Shown: piece by piece, positions 1-9,052 of the stretch
Layout: every line of letters starts with the position of its first letter
Numbering within the stretch: position 1 is the first letter of the stretch
Assembly (NCBI GenBank): GCA_000151295.1
Contig: GG745348.1
Coordinates: forward strand, 897,260 to 928,646
Length of the DNA stretch: 31,387 bases
Direction: 5' to 3'
DNA from: Allomyces macrogynus ATCC 38327
Lineage: Eukaryota > Blastocladiomycota > Blastocladiomycetes > Blastocladiales > Blastocladiaceae
Notes under the pieces: model-generated
What the model saw: the letters and a program-made list of their open reading frames with translations, nothing else
Told to the model about the DNA's origin: nothing
Database searches by the model: none
Program-made: the position numbers and the translations under genes

Positions 1-1085
1 GATGAATGAATTCGGGCCGGCGACGCCCAAGACCCCTGCCGCGGGTGCGGCGCCCAAACCCACGTTTTAGCATCCCCGCGCCCGCGACCACCACGGCGGC
101 AGCGGCGCCGGCCGCGTCTGGGTTCGCGTTTGCGGCCGCGGCAACGACTAAGCCCGCCGAGACCCCCACGACGACGGCAACGACGGCGACGGGCGGGTTC
201 AAGCGGCCCGCGGACCCGGCGACGACGACTGCCGCGGCTGCGGCGCCGCAGAAGCCGGTTCTGACGGCGACGCCGAGCGTGTCGGCCCCTGCTGCTACCG
301 CTGCTACCGCCACAACCCTCTCCGCGGCTCCCGCGGCTGCCACTGGTGCGACGACGACCGATCAAGTGCAGCGCGCGCTCAAGAACAAGACGCTCGAGGA
401 CATTATCAACCTGTGGAACCGGCAACTGGCGGTACAGACGCAGGCGTACAAGGCGCAAGCCACGAAAATTATGAGTTGGGACGCGTCGCTCGTGCGCGTC
501 TCGCACCGGATCGCCGGATTGCACACGAAGGTGCAGGACTTGACGACCGCGCAAAAGCAAGTGGACGACGCGCTCGAGTACATGGGCGCGCAGCAGGAGG
601 AAATGGGGTCGGCGTTGGCCGTGTACGAGCAGACCGTTCACCAGATGCTCGCGGAACGCGGGCTCACCGGCGGTGCGCAGGGCGCGCAAGGGGCGGCGAG
701 TTTGGCGCCCGCGGACGTCGACCGCGAACAGGCGTTCCGGTTGGCGCAGGACGTGAATGCGCATCTGGACGAATTGGCGCATAACCTCGAGGAATTGGTC
801 GCTGACCTGAACGTGCGTGCTGTCGGCGCGCCTGCAGTCACCGCGGCCGACGCGGATCAGGAGGACGCGCAGGCGGCGAGCACGCGCGACCCGCTGGGGC
901 AAGTGGTGCAGATTTTGAACTCGCATTTGCGCGCGCTCGAGTGGGTGGACGTGACGGCGGCGCAGGTCGAGGCGAATGCTCAGGCCGTGCACCGGATGCA
1001 GGCCGAGGCCGAGCGGGATTTGGAGCGCGTGCATCATGGGGCGGCCGCGGGGCGGGCCGCGTTTGGGTATGGGTTCCGGGAGTAG
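1..1085 (+). CDS. NSP1: Nucleoporin Nsp1/Nup62, C-terminal part (5' end outside window)
   Basis: Central-channel nucleoporin of the nuclear pore. The Nsp1/Nup62 C-terminal coiled coil anchors the protein in the Nup62-58-54 type subcomplex, while an N-terminal FG region binds transport receptors. From about base 350 the translation matches the family coiled coil: a conserved start (KNKTLEDIINLWNRQL), the WDASLV segment and the QQEEM segment, continuing to the stop at 1083-1085. Before it lies an Ala/Thr/Pro linker with sparse FG-like residues (GFAFA, GGFK). The reading frame is broken at 65-68. The frame from base 2 reads an FG-like stretch (EFGPATPKTP) with GC-rich third positions and then hits TAG at 68-70, while the coiled-coil frame has a TGA just upstream at 3-5. 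One surplus T in TTTT (65-68) would join the two. Most of the FG region must lie upstream of the window. Family assignment is secure; the 5' structure is not. Confidence 0.85.
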
Positions 1086-1461
1086 GTGCAGGTTGAGGCG
1101 AATGCTACAAGGGGGTGGTGAGGATTGATGGGAACATGGATTTGGTTGTTTGTCTTTTGTTGCATTTTTCTCGAGTTCTTTCGAGAACAGGAACGTGAGG
1201 TGAGCGCTGATGCTTTCACGCTCCTTGCTTGTCGTCGTCGCGCCCCGGACCAATCGACATGCGCGCGACGGTGGCCGCCAAGAGCGGGCCTACCGCCAAG
1301 GCGGGTCTGGGGCGTCGCGCCCCTGCGTGGCCTGCTACCAACGATTTGCTGAGGGAGAGGCTATTGCCTGTGTGGTCGCGAACCCATACTTTTTGCTCCA
1401 AGTCGTGTTCTGGTCGTGCATTTCGCTGCTTCTCTCCAGTTCGCTCCCTTTTTTGCTCCGG

Positions 1462-1487
1462 CACCACCACCACCACCACCACCACCA
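1462..1487 (+). repeat. (CAC)n trinucleotide microsatellite
   Basis: About 26 bases of uninterrupted CAC repeat, just upstream of the chosen ATG (1496) of the next gene. It lies in an open frame that would encode poly-threonine if translation began further upstream. The 1086-1495 interval otherwise holds a T-rich stretch (1139-1180) and no gene I can support, so it is best read as promoter and 5' UTR of the downstream gene. Confidence 0.8.
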
Positions 1488-1495
1488 AGAAGACG

Positions 1496-3175
1496 ATGAA
1501 CAGCAACAGCAATGGCAGCTCAAGTAATAATACCCAACCGCCGCTACCGCCCTTGCCACCGCCGCGCACCAACATAACCGGGTCGGTCCTCGCCGCGCAC
1601 GAAGAGTCGACTGGCCACGAGCAACCTTCTGGCATGGTTTATCCGCCGCTCGGCTACGAGCATTTGCGACCAACCAGTCCGACACCCACGGGCTCGGCCG
1701 TACTCCACGGCACCGGCAATCATGACCCGCGCACGTCGCTGCTGCTTGGGCCTGTACCGCCCATGGTGACTGTCCCGCCGATGGTTTCCTCGGGCGCACC
1801 CATCTCGGCCATGCCGCCAAACACTGGCTCATTTGCTGGCTCGTTTGCTGCTGCTCCATACCCCGCACCGACACCCGCGCCGGTACCTGTCCCAGTGCCC
1901 GTGTCGGCGACATTTATGGGCGCCGTCACGACCGCGCCGATTGCACGAATGTCGAGTATTGGTCCTGGAGTTGGCGTCATGCCGTACCCGCCAGTATCCG
2001 GCGTCGGAGTCGCGCCGTACCCGCCAGCATCTGGTGTCGCTCCTTACCCGCCCGCTTCCGGCGTCACGCCCTACCCGCCTATCTCGGCCGAGTACGGCGC
2101 GCCGCTTGCCGTCACTGCCGCCGTGCCTGTGATGGCGCAAGTGCCGCCAACTTCCTATCTCAGCGGCGTCGCGCCATCCATACACCCTGGCGCGATGGAC
2201 GGCAGCGCGCCTGTGCCCATCGTTGCACCCGTTGCAGCCGTCCCGCTGCAGCGACAGACCATCGGCACGGACCCGAACGGCAACTACTTTCTCGTCGAGC
2301 GCACCGATCCGGACGGCGTGACCGCGTCGCACGGCACGATCATTGTCCCGTTTGGCCGGCCGTCCGAGGCCGCGCTCGCGACACCGATCGACCCGACCCC
2401 ACCACCTCCCATCTCCGCTATTGCTGCACCGGCTCCCGCGCAACCCTCGAGCGATCCGGATCCGTCGCCACCACGACCCGTGCGCCCGGGCGCGTCGCTG
2501 TGGACCGAAACCCGGCCCCAAGTGCGCCCGCACGCATGGGCAACGGTGCCGTTCTGGCTCAAGTCGCTGACGGCGATCATGTCGATCGTCGGTCTGGTTC
2601 TCGCCGTGAACACGCTCCCCGACTCGGCCGCGGCACTACGCGCGACGCATACACCCACTTCGACGACCTCGACTGCATCCGACTCGCGCGACGCGCCGTT
2701 CATCGCGGCCTACCTGTGGCTGATGGTCCTGTCGCTCGCCTACTGCCTGACGTACCTGATCCTCTTTTCCGGCTGCTTTTACTCGCCGTTCTCGCAAAAG
2801 ATCAACGTCTCGCCGCAACGACAGGGTTGGAAACTCGTTGCGCGCCGGTGGATGCTGATGCCCGTGGAAGCTGGACTGATGAGCGCGTGGGCGATTATCG
2901 CGCTGATTATGGGCTTTTTGCATGCGCCGTTTGCGTTGTTCGTCACGTCGTGCCCTGATTCGGGGACGGTGGCGGTGGCGGGGATCGACGATGTGGTGGT
3001 GCCCGCGACGGGTGTATCATGCTACGACGCGAAAGTGTTGCTGGGGGTCGCGAGCACAGTCGCGATTTTGTGGGGGTTGAATGCCGCGCACCTCTTTTAT
3101 GGGATTTGGAAGAACCAGGCCAAGATTGAGCACTTGGCGCAGGTGCAGCAGGAGGTCACTGGCAGGTCACAGTAA
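1496..3175 (+). CDS. Proline-rich N-terminus, four-pass membrane protein of unknown function
   Basis: I do not recognise a family. The 559-residue product has two halves. Residues 1-350 are low complexity and rich in Pro, Ala, Gly and Ser, with a four-fold PYPP(V/A/I)S repeat near residues 162-198 and a PAPVPVPVPV run. Residues 353-540 hold four clear hydrophobic segments, near 353-375 (LKSLTAIMSIVGLVLAV), 401-428 (LWLMVLSLAYCLTYLILF), 459-486 and 514-538, with short loops. The layout suggests an integral membrane protein with a long disordered cytoplasmic tail, perhaps tetraspan or MARVEL-like, but no diagnostic residues were seen. The frame is open back to an ATG at 1229. I chose 1496 because the 1229-1495 stretch reads like untranslated sequence (Arg/Cys-rich translation, poly-Thr microsatellite) and the composition becomes protein-like only after 1496. 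No intron is needed. Confidence 0.7.
   Translation: MNSNSNGSSSNNTQPPLPPLPPPRTNITGSVLAAHEESTGHEQPSGMVYPPLGYEHLRPTSPTPTGSAVLHGTGNHDPRTSLLLGPVPPMVTVPPMVSSGAPISAMPPNTGSFAGSFAAAPYPAPTPAPVPVPVPVSATFMGAVTTAPIARMSSIGPGVGVMPYPPVSGVGVAPYPPASGVAPYPPASGVTPYPPISAEYGAPLAVTAAVPVMAQVPPTSYLSGVAPSIHPGAMDGSAPVPIVAPVAAVPLQRQTIGTDPNGNYFLVERTDPDGVTASHGTIIVPFGRPSEAALATPIDPTPPPPISAIAAPAPAQPSSDPDPSPPRPVRPGASLWTETRPQVRPHAWATVPFWLKSLTAIMSIVGLVLAVNTLPDSAAALRATHTPTSTTSTASDSRDAPFIAAYLWLMVLSLAYCLTYLILFSGCFYSPFSQKINVSPQRQGWKLVARRWMLMPVEAGLMSAWAIIALIMGFLHAPFALFVTSCPDSGTVAVAGIDDVVVPATGVSCYDAKVLLGVASTVAILWGLNAAHLFYGIWKNQAKIEHLAQVQQEVTGRSQ
1979..2093 (+). repeat. Imperfect coding repeat, PYPPxSGV units
   Basis: Four degenerate units of about 27-33 bases, each encoding PYPP followed by VS, AS, AS or IS and usually GV. 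They lie in tandem inside the disordered N-terminal half of the membrane protein. The units differ at third positions, so this is an older repeat under protein-level constraint and not a recent slippage product. Confidence 0.75.
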
Positions 3176-3716
3176 GGAGATGTGTGTGCGACAAGGCTAG
3201 CGCACTAGTCGTGCGTTGTGTGTTGGGTCGGGCCCCAAGTTTGTACCATTCGGTTTTGTTGTTTGCTCGGAATACATTCATATAGGTACACGGCAACCAC
3301 ATCGATGCGTTGATGTGAGCTGTCTGATCCGTTGGCAGAAACTCTCAGACCATCGTGCAGCTTCGTTCAAGTCGGAGATGTGAACAAATGACCAGAACAT
3401 ATCTCCGGTCGAGGGAGAGAGTCGAAAACACATGGGCCGATGTCGAGACCAAGGTGTTCAAGCCCCTCATGGCTGCGACGCTCATGAGGAGCGTGGGACC
3501 GGATGCGTGAACTTCGTGCGTACCCAACATGACTGATCCTCAAACAACGAAGTCGTCCGACTCTGCCCTTGGCGCTGCCGTCTGCTCTCAACGAATGCAA
3601 ACGCACTTGTCTTGTTGACGATTTGACAAACCAAGATCACAACCGTCCCACAGCCATCAACCCAACCCGTCGAGGCGACCTGACGCGCCTCCTTTCCACC
3701 CCCTAATCAGAATCCC
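3176..3716. other. Convergent intergenic region
   Basis: This interval separates the stop of the membrane protein gene (+) from the stop of the acyl-CoA oxidase gene (-). It is visibly less GC-rich than its flanks, with AT-rich stretches near 3240-3290 that could serve in 3'-end formation. The short open frames here have no protein-like composition. I see no gene or RNA structure that I can support. Confidence 0.6.
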
Positions 3717-5994
3717 TCACAACCGGCTCCGCCCCGCCGGCGCCGTGAGCGGACGCACCTCGGCGTCCCAGTACTTGGGCGGCCCAAAGCAATTGGGCGC
3801 ATTCTGAATCGTCGCCAAGTACGCACGGTATCCATCCCCATCGGCACGCGCCAACGGCGCCTGCAAAATCCAATCCGGCAATCCAAACGCATCGACCAAC
3901 GGCATCGCCTGGTCGCGCACCTGCGCACACGCGTCGGCAAACTCGACATCCAACTGCTCCACCACATCCCGCGCCCACCCGTGCAGGAGCAAGTCGCGCG
4001 CGAATTGCCGCAGGACATCGAGCAAGTACAGGCGCGCCAGGCGGACAAACGTTGGTTGCAATGCCGCGGGCGCCACGGCCGAGTCGCGTGCGGTCGGTTC
4101 CAAGTCGCCCGCGCGAATGCGGATGGCGCGAGCGAGGTACTGGTGCGTGTGTAGCTGCGCGACGGCGGAAATATCAGCGTGCGCCGCGTTCCACGCGCGC
4201 GTCATCCCGCCCTTGGGCGCGCTTGCGAGCGACATGCCAAGCGCCTGCACCTTGGCCACAGCGAGCCACTGCAGGACCGCGTGCAGTTGCGCGAGACTCG
4301 TCCAGTCCGACACGGCGGGCGGGACACCTTCGGCAGCGAGCGCGACGGCGGAGGGCAAGTACGCGACCGAGTCGGTCGGCGCGACCGTGCTCGCAAACTT
4401 GTTCGGGTCCGCCATGGACTTGCGCGCCATGGCCAGCACGTACCGCGCCGTCTGCTGCACAAGCACGGCGTTATCCCCGCCGCCAGTCGTCATGACCCCG
4501 TAGTCGCCAATGTAATCGGCGATCGCATTGTACCGCGAATACGCGTGTCCGCCCATCGCCCGGCGGCACCGCTCGAGAATATCCGCACCGTCCCACGTCA
4601 CCGTCGCTTTGATCCCCGCCGAAAGCGCGTGCATGTCCGGGAGCCCCTGCAGCAACGCGTTGGGCCCACCTTCTTCCATCGCGTGCCACGTCGTCCACAC
4701 GGCCCCCGCGGCGGCCATCACCGCATGCATCCGCGCGAGAGCAGGCATCAATGCCGCTTGAATGCTCGGGTAATCGAGCACCTGCGGGTTCCCCGCGGGC
4801 CCTTGCCGCCGACCCGCGGCGTACCGCACCGCGATCGTGAGTGCCTGGTTGAGCATCATTGGGATCCCGCGCGTGATCTCGAGCCGTTCCGGGATCAGAC
4901 CCGCATAGGCCAGTCCTGCGGCGGCCGCGGGACTCACATTATTCGCGGGATCGGCGTCCTCTGGGTTCAAACCGGCATGGAACGTCCCGTCGGCCGCAAC
5001 ACGCGCCCACCGGGCCAGCATCGCGTCGCGCGGGACGCGCACGTGCGTGAACTGGATCCACCCGTTATCGAGCCCGTTGCGGCCGGCTTTTGCGCCCACG
5101 TCTCCCGCGGTGACGCCCGGCATCAACCGACCAGTTTTGGGATCGCGCAAGGGCACAACGAACCAGTGCAGGCCGCAGTCCTGGCCGCGCACGAGCAGGC
5201 GCGCCAAACAGGCCGTGTGGGTCGCGGTTTCGCCGGCCATCCCGATCCAAATCTTAGTCGCCATGAGCGAGGGCGTGTCGATGATAAAGTCGCGGTTGGC
5301 CGCGTCGTACGTGGCGGTGGTCTCGATCCCACGCAGGTTCGACGAATGGCCGAGTTCGGTCATTGCAAAGCAGCCGATCGATTCCCACGCGAGGATTTTC
5401 GGGACCCATTCGGCCTGCTGCGTGCGCGTGCCGAAGAGACGGAAGGAGCGCACGAAGAGGGCTTCGGTGACGAAGAGACGCATCGAGAATGACTCGGAGA
5501 GCTCGCTGGTGAACAAGGAGCAAGAGTCGTCAAATTATCACGCTTTAGGCACCCCAAGAACCGCAGCGAATTCCAAAAACGTACCACATGGCCACCAAGA
5601 ACAGCTCGTCGAGCTCCTTGTCCTTGAACGTGCGGCGCACCTCCACGACGCGACGCAGCTGGGCCATGGTCCTGTCGTACATTTTCCATGCGTGTTCGGT
5701 CAGAATCTGTTCCTCGTACGCACGTCACTACTTCGACGATTCGTACTTGGCGCGCAGCTCCGGGCGCGTCATGTCAAACGGGTGCCCACCCTCGAGCTGG
5801 AACGACAGAATCGGGTCGCGCTCAATGATACGGTAGGCGAGCGCCATTTTGGCAGCACGATCGGGACCACCGAGCAAGAACGCGCGCATTTCCTCGACGT
5901 TGAATTGCGCGCGCGCACGTTCGGCCGCGTAGTCGATCCGGCCTTGGTCGGCCGAAATGGCGACCACGCCCGCCTTGTCGTTGCTGTTGGTCAT
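3717..5994 (-). CDS. ACOX: Peroxisomal acyl-CoA oxidase (ACOX3-like), three exons
   Basis: FAD-dependent acyl-CoA oxidase, which catalyses the first step of peroxisomal beta-oxidation (acyl-CoA to trans-2-enoyl-CoA, giving H2O2). Proposed exons are 5994-5747, 5671-5585 and 5505-3717. The introns are 75 nt (GTACGA, CTGAC branch site, GACAG) and 79 nt (GTACGT to CACCAG), and the spliced product is 707 residues, a typical family length. The FAD-domain signature CFAMTELGHSSNLRG begins near residue 157. GLDNGW and the RCRRAMGGHAYS segment follow, and the C-terminus resembles ACOX3 (PLARADGDGY). It ends in Ser-Arg-Leu, a type 1 peroxisomal targeting signal. One oddity: the family block TxEGDN reads TGGGDN here, so glycine (codon 4476-4478, about residue 455) stands where the catalytic glutamate is expected. 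The start at 5994 is the first ATG giving a family-like N-terminus. Family and exon structure are well supported; activity is uncertain. Confidence 0.9.
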
Positions 5995-6487
5995 GATCGT
6001 TTGGCGTGCAACAAGTTGGTCGTCGAGCCGGGTGCGCGAGAGAACGGATTCCGCGCGGGTCCTGGTCGATTTAAGGTCGTTGCAAGTGCTGGCGCGGCAA
6101 GTCGCGTTGGACGCGTCGGCGTAAGTCGGTGGTCGAAAATTCAACAGCGAATGGTGGTCGCTCGAGCTGTGTGCCGGCGGTGCCGATGTGGCTGTGCCGC
6201 CGGCTGTTGGTTCTCGTCGATCGCACGATCCTGCCCGATCCTGCCCCTCGGAAATACATAGCAACACTTTTCTGTCACATTTGAGCGGCCGAAGACGCGT
6301 TTGGAGCGCGTTCGTCGGTGACAGGCTGCCGTGATGTGTGATTGATCTCACAGAAATGCGACTGCTCTTGTATTCTGGGCGGCCCACAGGCCACGAACGC
6401 AGCAACTGCAGCGGTCAGCGAGTGCAATGGTACAATAAATCGCTCTCCATCTTCTCCACCCAACAAAAGTAGACATCAAAACGTCCG
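5995..6487. other. Intergenic region upstream of the acyl-CoA oxidase gene
   Basis: Between the acyl-CoA oxidase start (minus strand) and the stop of the next minus-strand gene. It should hold the oxidase promoter and 5' UTR and the 3' end of the upstream gene. Open frames run through part of it on the minus strand, but their composition is not protein-like and the family N-terminus begins only at 5994. I see no clear TATA box or other identifiable element. Confidence 0.5.
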
Positions 6488-7643
6488 CTAGGCTGCCACG
6501 CGCGGCAAGCGCAGCCGCGGCGGTGGCGACCGCGCTCGCCTCTGCGGCACCGACGACGGGTACCGGCACCACGCGCCGGCCGTGGCCAACGTGGCCCTTG
6601 CCGCTTCGGGCACGACACTTGTCACGGCAGCGACCGGTGACCCGGGCACTTGGTCAGCCATGGCAACCCCCAACGCGTCTTCTGCATCAATCGCGGCAGC
6701 ACGTGCGGCATCGGTGTCGCCCTCGGGGACGAGCCCATCAAAGTTGGCGAACCCGGTGCGCGACGTGCGCACGGCCGCAAACGTGGCGAGCGCGCGCTTT
6801 GACATGGGCCGTGTCGCGTCGAACACGGGGAGGTACCACGGACACAGGATCTGTAACTGCGCGTGCATGAAGTCGAGCTCGTCGCGGTCCGAGTCGTCAG
6901 AGCTCGACTCGTTGCCGACGTTCTCCACCAGGTCAGCGTGGTCATCGGCAGGCACAGCTTGCTGGAGCTGCTGTTGCTGCTTGCGCTGCTGCTTGCGCTT
7001 GCGCTGCTCGGCCTTGCGCCGGCGCTGGGCGGCCGTGGCCAGAACCACGTCCTCGTCGTCGTCGAGCGCGTCCGAGTCGGTATCGACGATGTGCGCCGCA
7101 CCGAGGAGTGGCGACGGCGGCGGGGACGCATTGCGTGCACCCGTTCCACCACCACGGCGCGGCGGCGTCGGCGTAGGTGGGGTACCAAGCTGATCCGACG
7201 TGCGGCGCGACCGGCGCGACCGGCGCGGCGTCGGTGACGCCAGGCCGAATTCGTCGTCCATGTCGTCGGCGGCTGTCCACTGGTTGCCGCCTGGCATTCT
7301 TGGGGACGACGCTGCCGGCTGCAGGTTGAGCGGCGGCGGCGGAGTAGCGCGCACGTCGCTCCAGGTGCGCCGGCCCGAGTCGCGTCTTGCTCTTGGCGTG
7401 AGCGGCGAGGACACAGGCGGCGTGGACAAGGCCAGGGACTGCATGGCCAAGGTGAGGTCGAGATCGGGCTGCTTGCCGCCGCGGCGCTGCGCTTGGGTGC
7501 GGGCACCTGGACTTGTCCCTGCGGCACCGTTGCTGCTTGCGCCGCCGAGTGGGGGACCCGAGCAGGTTGGCGGGCGCGGGCGACGGGGAACGGTCGCGCG
7601 CGTCAAAGCTGGCGCGAGGGGACGAGCGCTTCTTGCGGGCCAT
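6488..7643 (-). CDS. Uncharacterised low-complexity nuclear-type protein, frame slip near 7553
   Basis: Family not recognised. Two minus-strand frames join into a product of about 385 residues. One begins at 7643 with a basic start (MARKKRSSPRASFDARDRS). The other runs from about 7555 to the stop at 6488. Dropping one base of the GGGGG run (7551-7555, CCCCC on the coding strand) fuses them smoothly (NLLGSP then LGGASSNG). The middle is disordered: SP/TP-rich stretches, several RRSRR-like basic clusters, an acidic segment (DTDSDALDDDEDVV) and a K/R/Q-rich run (RKRKQQRKQQQQLQQ). The best-conserved-looking part is a short globular stretch (DELDFMHAQLQILCPWYLPV, then a region ending NFDGLVPEG). 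Basic clusters and many SP/TP sites fit a nuclear, phosphorylated protein, but that is inference. The C-terminal 60 residues are Ala-rich and may be poorly ordered. Confidence 0.6.
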
Positions 7644-8309
7644 GATGGGTGGGTTGGTGCTTGGTGCGAAAGGTGCTTGAATGCGTTGAGCGTGGGTTAC
7701 GGCGGCAGGGCGGGCAGCAGCGAGGGTGGAGAAGAGGCGGGCGGGGGCGTGTAGTGCATTGGTATGGACCGTGTGTCGGCACGGAGAGCGTGAGCACGAG
7801 GGCGAGGACGGCGTGGTGGTGGTGGGGGTGGTGGTTGCCGGGCACGAGTTTGCGTGTCGGGGTCGGTTGGCGTTGGCAGCACGAGGCGCCTTGCTTGCAG
7901 CCGCCGCACGTCGGAGAGTTGCGGCCGGCGCACGTGCGCATGCGGTGGCACCGGGATTTCCTCTCGCTTTTCAGTGACTTTGCTCGATTACAGGCACTTT
8001 TCGCACTGCTTTCGAGCGAGACTGCGGCTTGCAATTCATGTTGACTCAAACCGAACCGAAACCCGCACAAACTCGCGGCGCTGCACATCAGGTTATGCGG
8101 GTCTTTTGCATCGGCCTAGGGTTTGGATCGTACGGCACGTGGTTTCGGCTGATGCCAAAACCTGTTTGCCTTGCCTTTTGATTTTCTGTTGCTTTTGCTG
8201 TACAGCGCCCATCACCAGCGAGAGATTCGAGCTGCCATCGTCGCTGCCCTTGGAACCGCTGCTGCCCCGTCGCCGACCGTCAAGTGCAACTACCCGCATT
8301 CAAATAAAC
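7644..8309. other. Divergent promoter region between an uncharacterised gene and QCR6
   Basis: About 670 bases between two divergently oriented starts (minus-strand gene at 7643, QCR6 at 8310). It includes G-rich stretches near 7700-7840 and a more mixed, T-rich part near 7970-8210 adjacent to QCR6. Open frames are Arg/Cys-rich and not convincing. No specific regulatory motif could be assigned. Confidence 0.5.
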
Positions 8310-8786
8310 ATGGCCGCCACCGACAAGTTCATCAACGTCGTGCACTGCGAGGAGGAGGAAGAGGAGGAAGTCGCCATCCAGGACCCCAAGGAAATCATCG
8401 ACGAGGGTAAACAATGGCCCATTTATCAACCTGTCGTTGGTCAAGGCAATGTGCCGGGTGCTGACTCTCCATTGCGCCTGCTTTTTTTCCTCAGCTTGCG
8501 GCAACACGTCGGCGTGCGCCGCCATGAAGGCCAAGATGGACGAGTGCACTGCCCGCGTCGAGGACGGTGCCCACGAGACGTGCGTCGAGGAGTTCTTCCA
8601 CGTACGTTGTCGTTGCGTTTGTGCGCTCGCGAAGGGCCGCTTTCTTCACGATGAAAGCGGCCGACTCGGACTTGAGTCTGCAGAATAGCTGACCCGAAAC
8701 CGAAATTGCGCTCTCTTTGCGCTCTCCAGTTCCAGAAGTGCGTCGACGCCTGCACGAGCGCCCAGCTCTTCTCCAAGCTCAAGTAA
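8310..8786 (+). CDS. QCR6: Ubiquinol-cytochrome c reductase hinge protein (complex III subunit 6)
   Basis: Small acidic subunit of mitochondrial complex III that sits next to cytochrome c1 on the intermembrane-space side and aids cytochrome c docking. There are three exons: 8310-8406, 8495-8601 and 8730-8786. The introns are 88 and 128 nt (GTAAAC to CCTCAG and GTACGT to CTCCAG). The spliced product is 86 residues, the usual mature-protein size. An acidic run (EEEEEEE, residues 14-20) is followed by DPKEIIDEACG. Paired cysteines occur in CGNTSAC, MDEC, ETCVEEFF, KCVDAC, and the protein ends in the family tail LFSKLK. The cysteine spacing fits the disulfide-linked helical hairpin of the family. 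There is no obvious cleavable presequence. The internal acceptor was chosen because it gives EEFFHFQKCVDAC, matching the family, whereas the acceptor six bases downstream would drop two residues. Single-frame prediction would miss this gene. Confidence 0.92.
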
Positions 8787-9052
8787 AGCGCTGGCGCCCT
8801 GCTTATCCTCTTTGCTGTCCGCTTTTTGAGTCGAGTCGGGAGGTTCCTCGCGGACCTGTCGACTGTGCACGACCGCCTGCCCCGACCATCGCAACCGGTC
8901 GAGCACGCCGTACCAGTCGTTTGCTCGCGTGGACCTCGTGTATTTTCTGTGTTTTTGTGTTCGTCGCCGTCTTTTCTTCATACGCTCTAGCCTGGCCAAT
9001 AACAACCCCATCTTCTTTGCCACCACCACGCTTCTGTTCATCACATCCGCGT

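Noticed and set aside
65..70. Programmed +1 or -1 frameshifting as an explanation for the frame changes
   Set aside because: The sites share no slippery heptamer or downstream structure and occur in unrelated genes; sequence error or decay is simpler.
1229..1495. Earlier ATG for the four-pass membrane protein, adding 89 residues
   Set aside because: The added sequence is Arg/Cys-rich and ends in microsatellite-encoded poly-Thr, so it reads like 5' UTR. It remains possible without transcript data.
4179..5492. Long plus-strand open frame (437 codons) opposite the acyl-CoA oxidase
   Set aside because: Arg/His-rich translation with no family signature. It mirrors the GC-rich third positions of the oxidase gene and is a shadow frame.
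5672..5746. Reading straight through from acyl-CoA oxidase exon 1 into exon 2
   Set aside because: The same frame has TAG and TGA in this segment. A 75-base intron with CTGAC and GACAG removes them in frame and gives the family-like join RAK-TMAQLRR.
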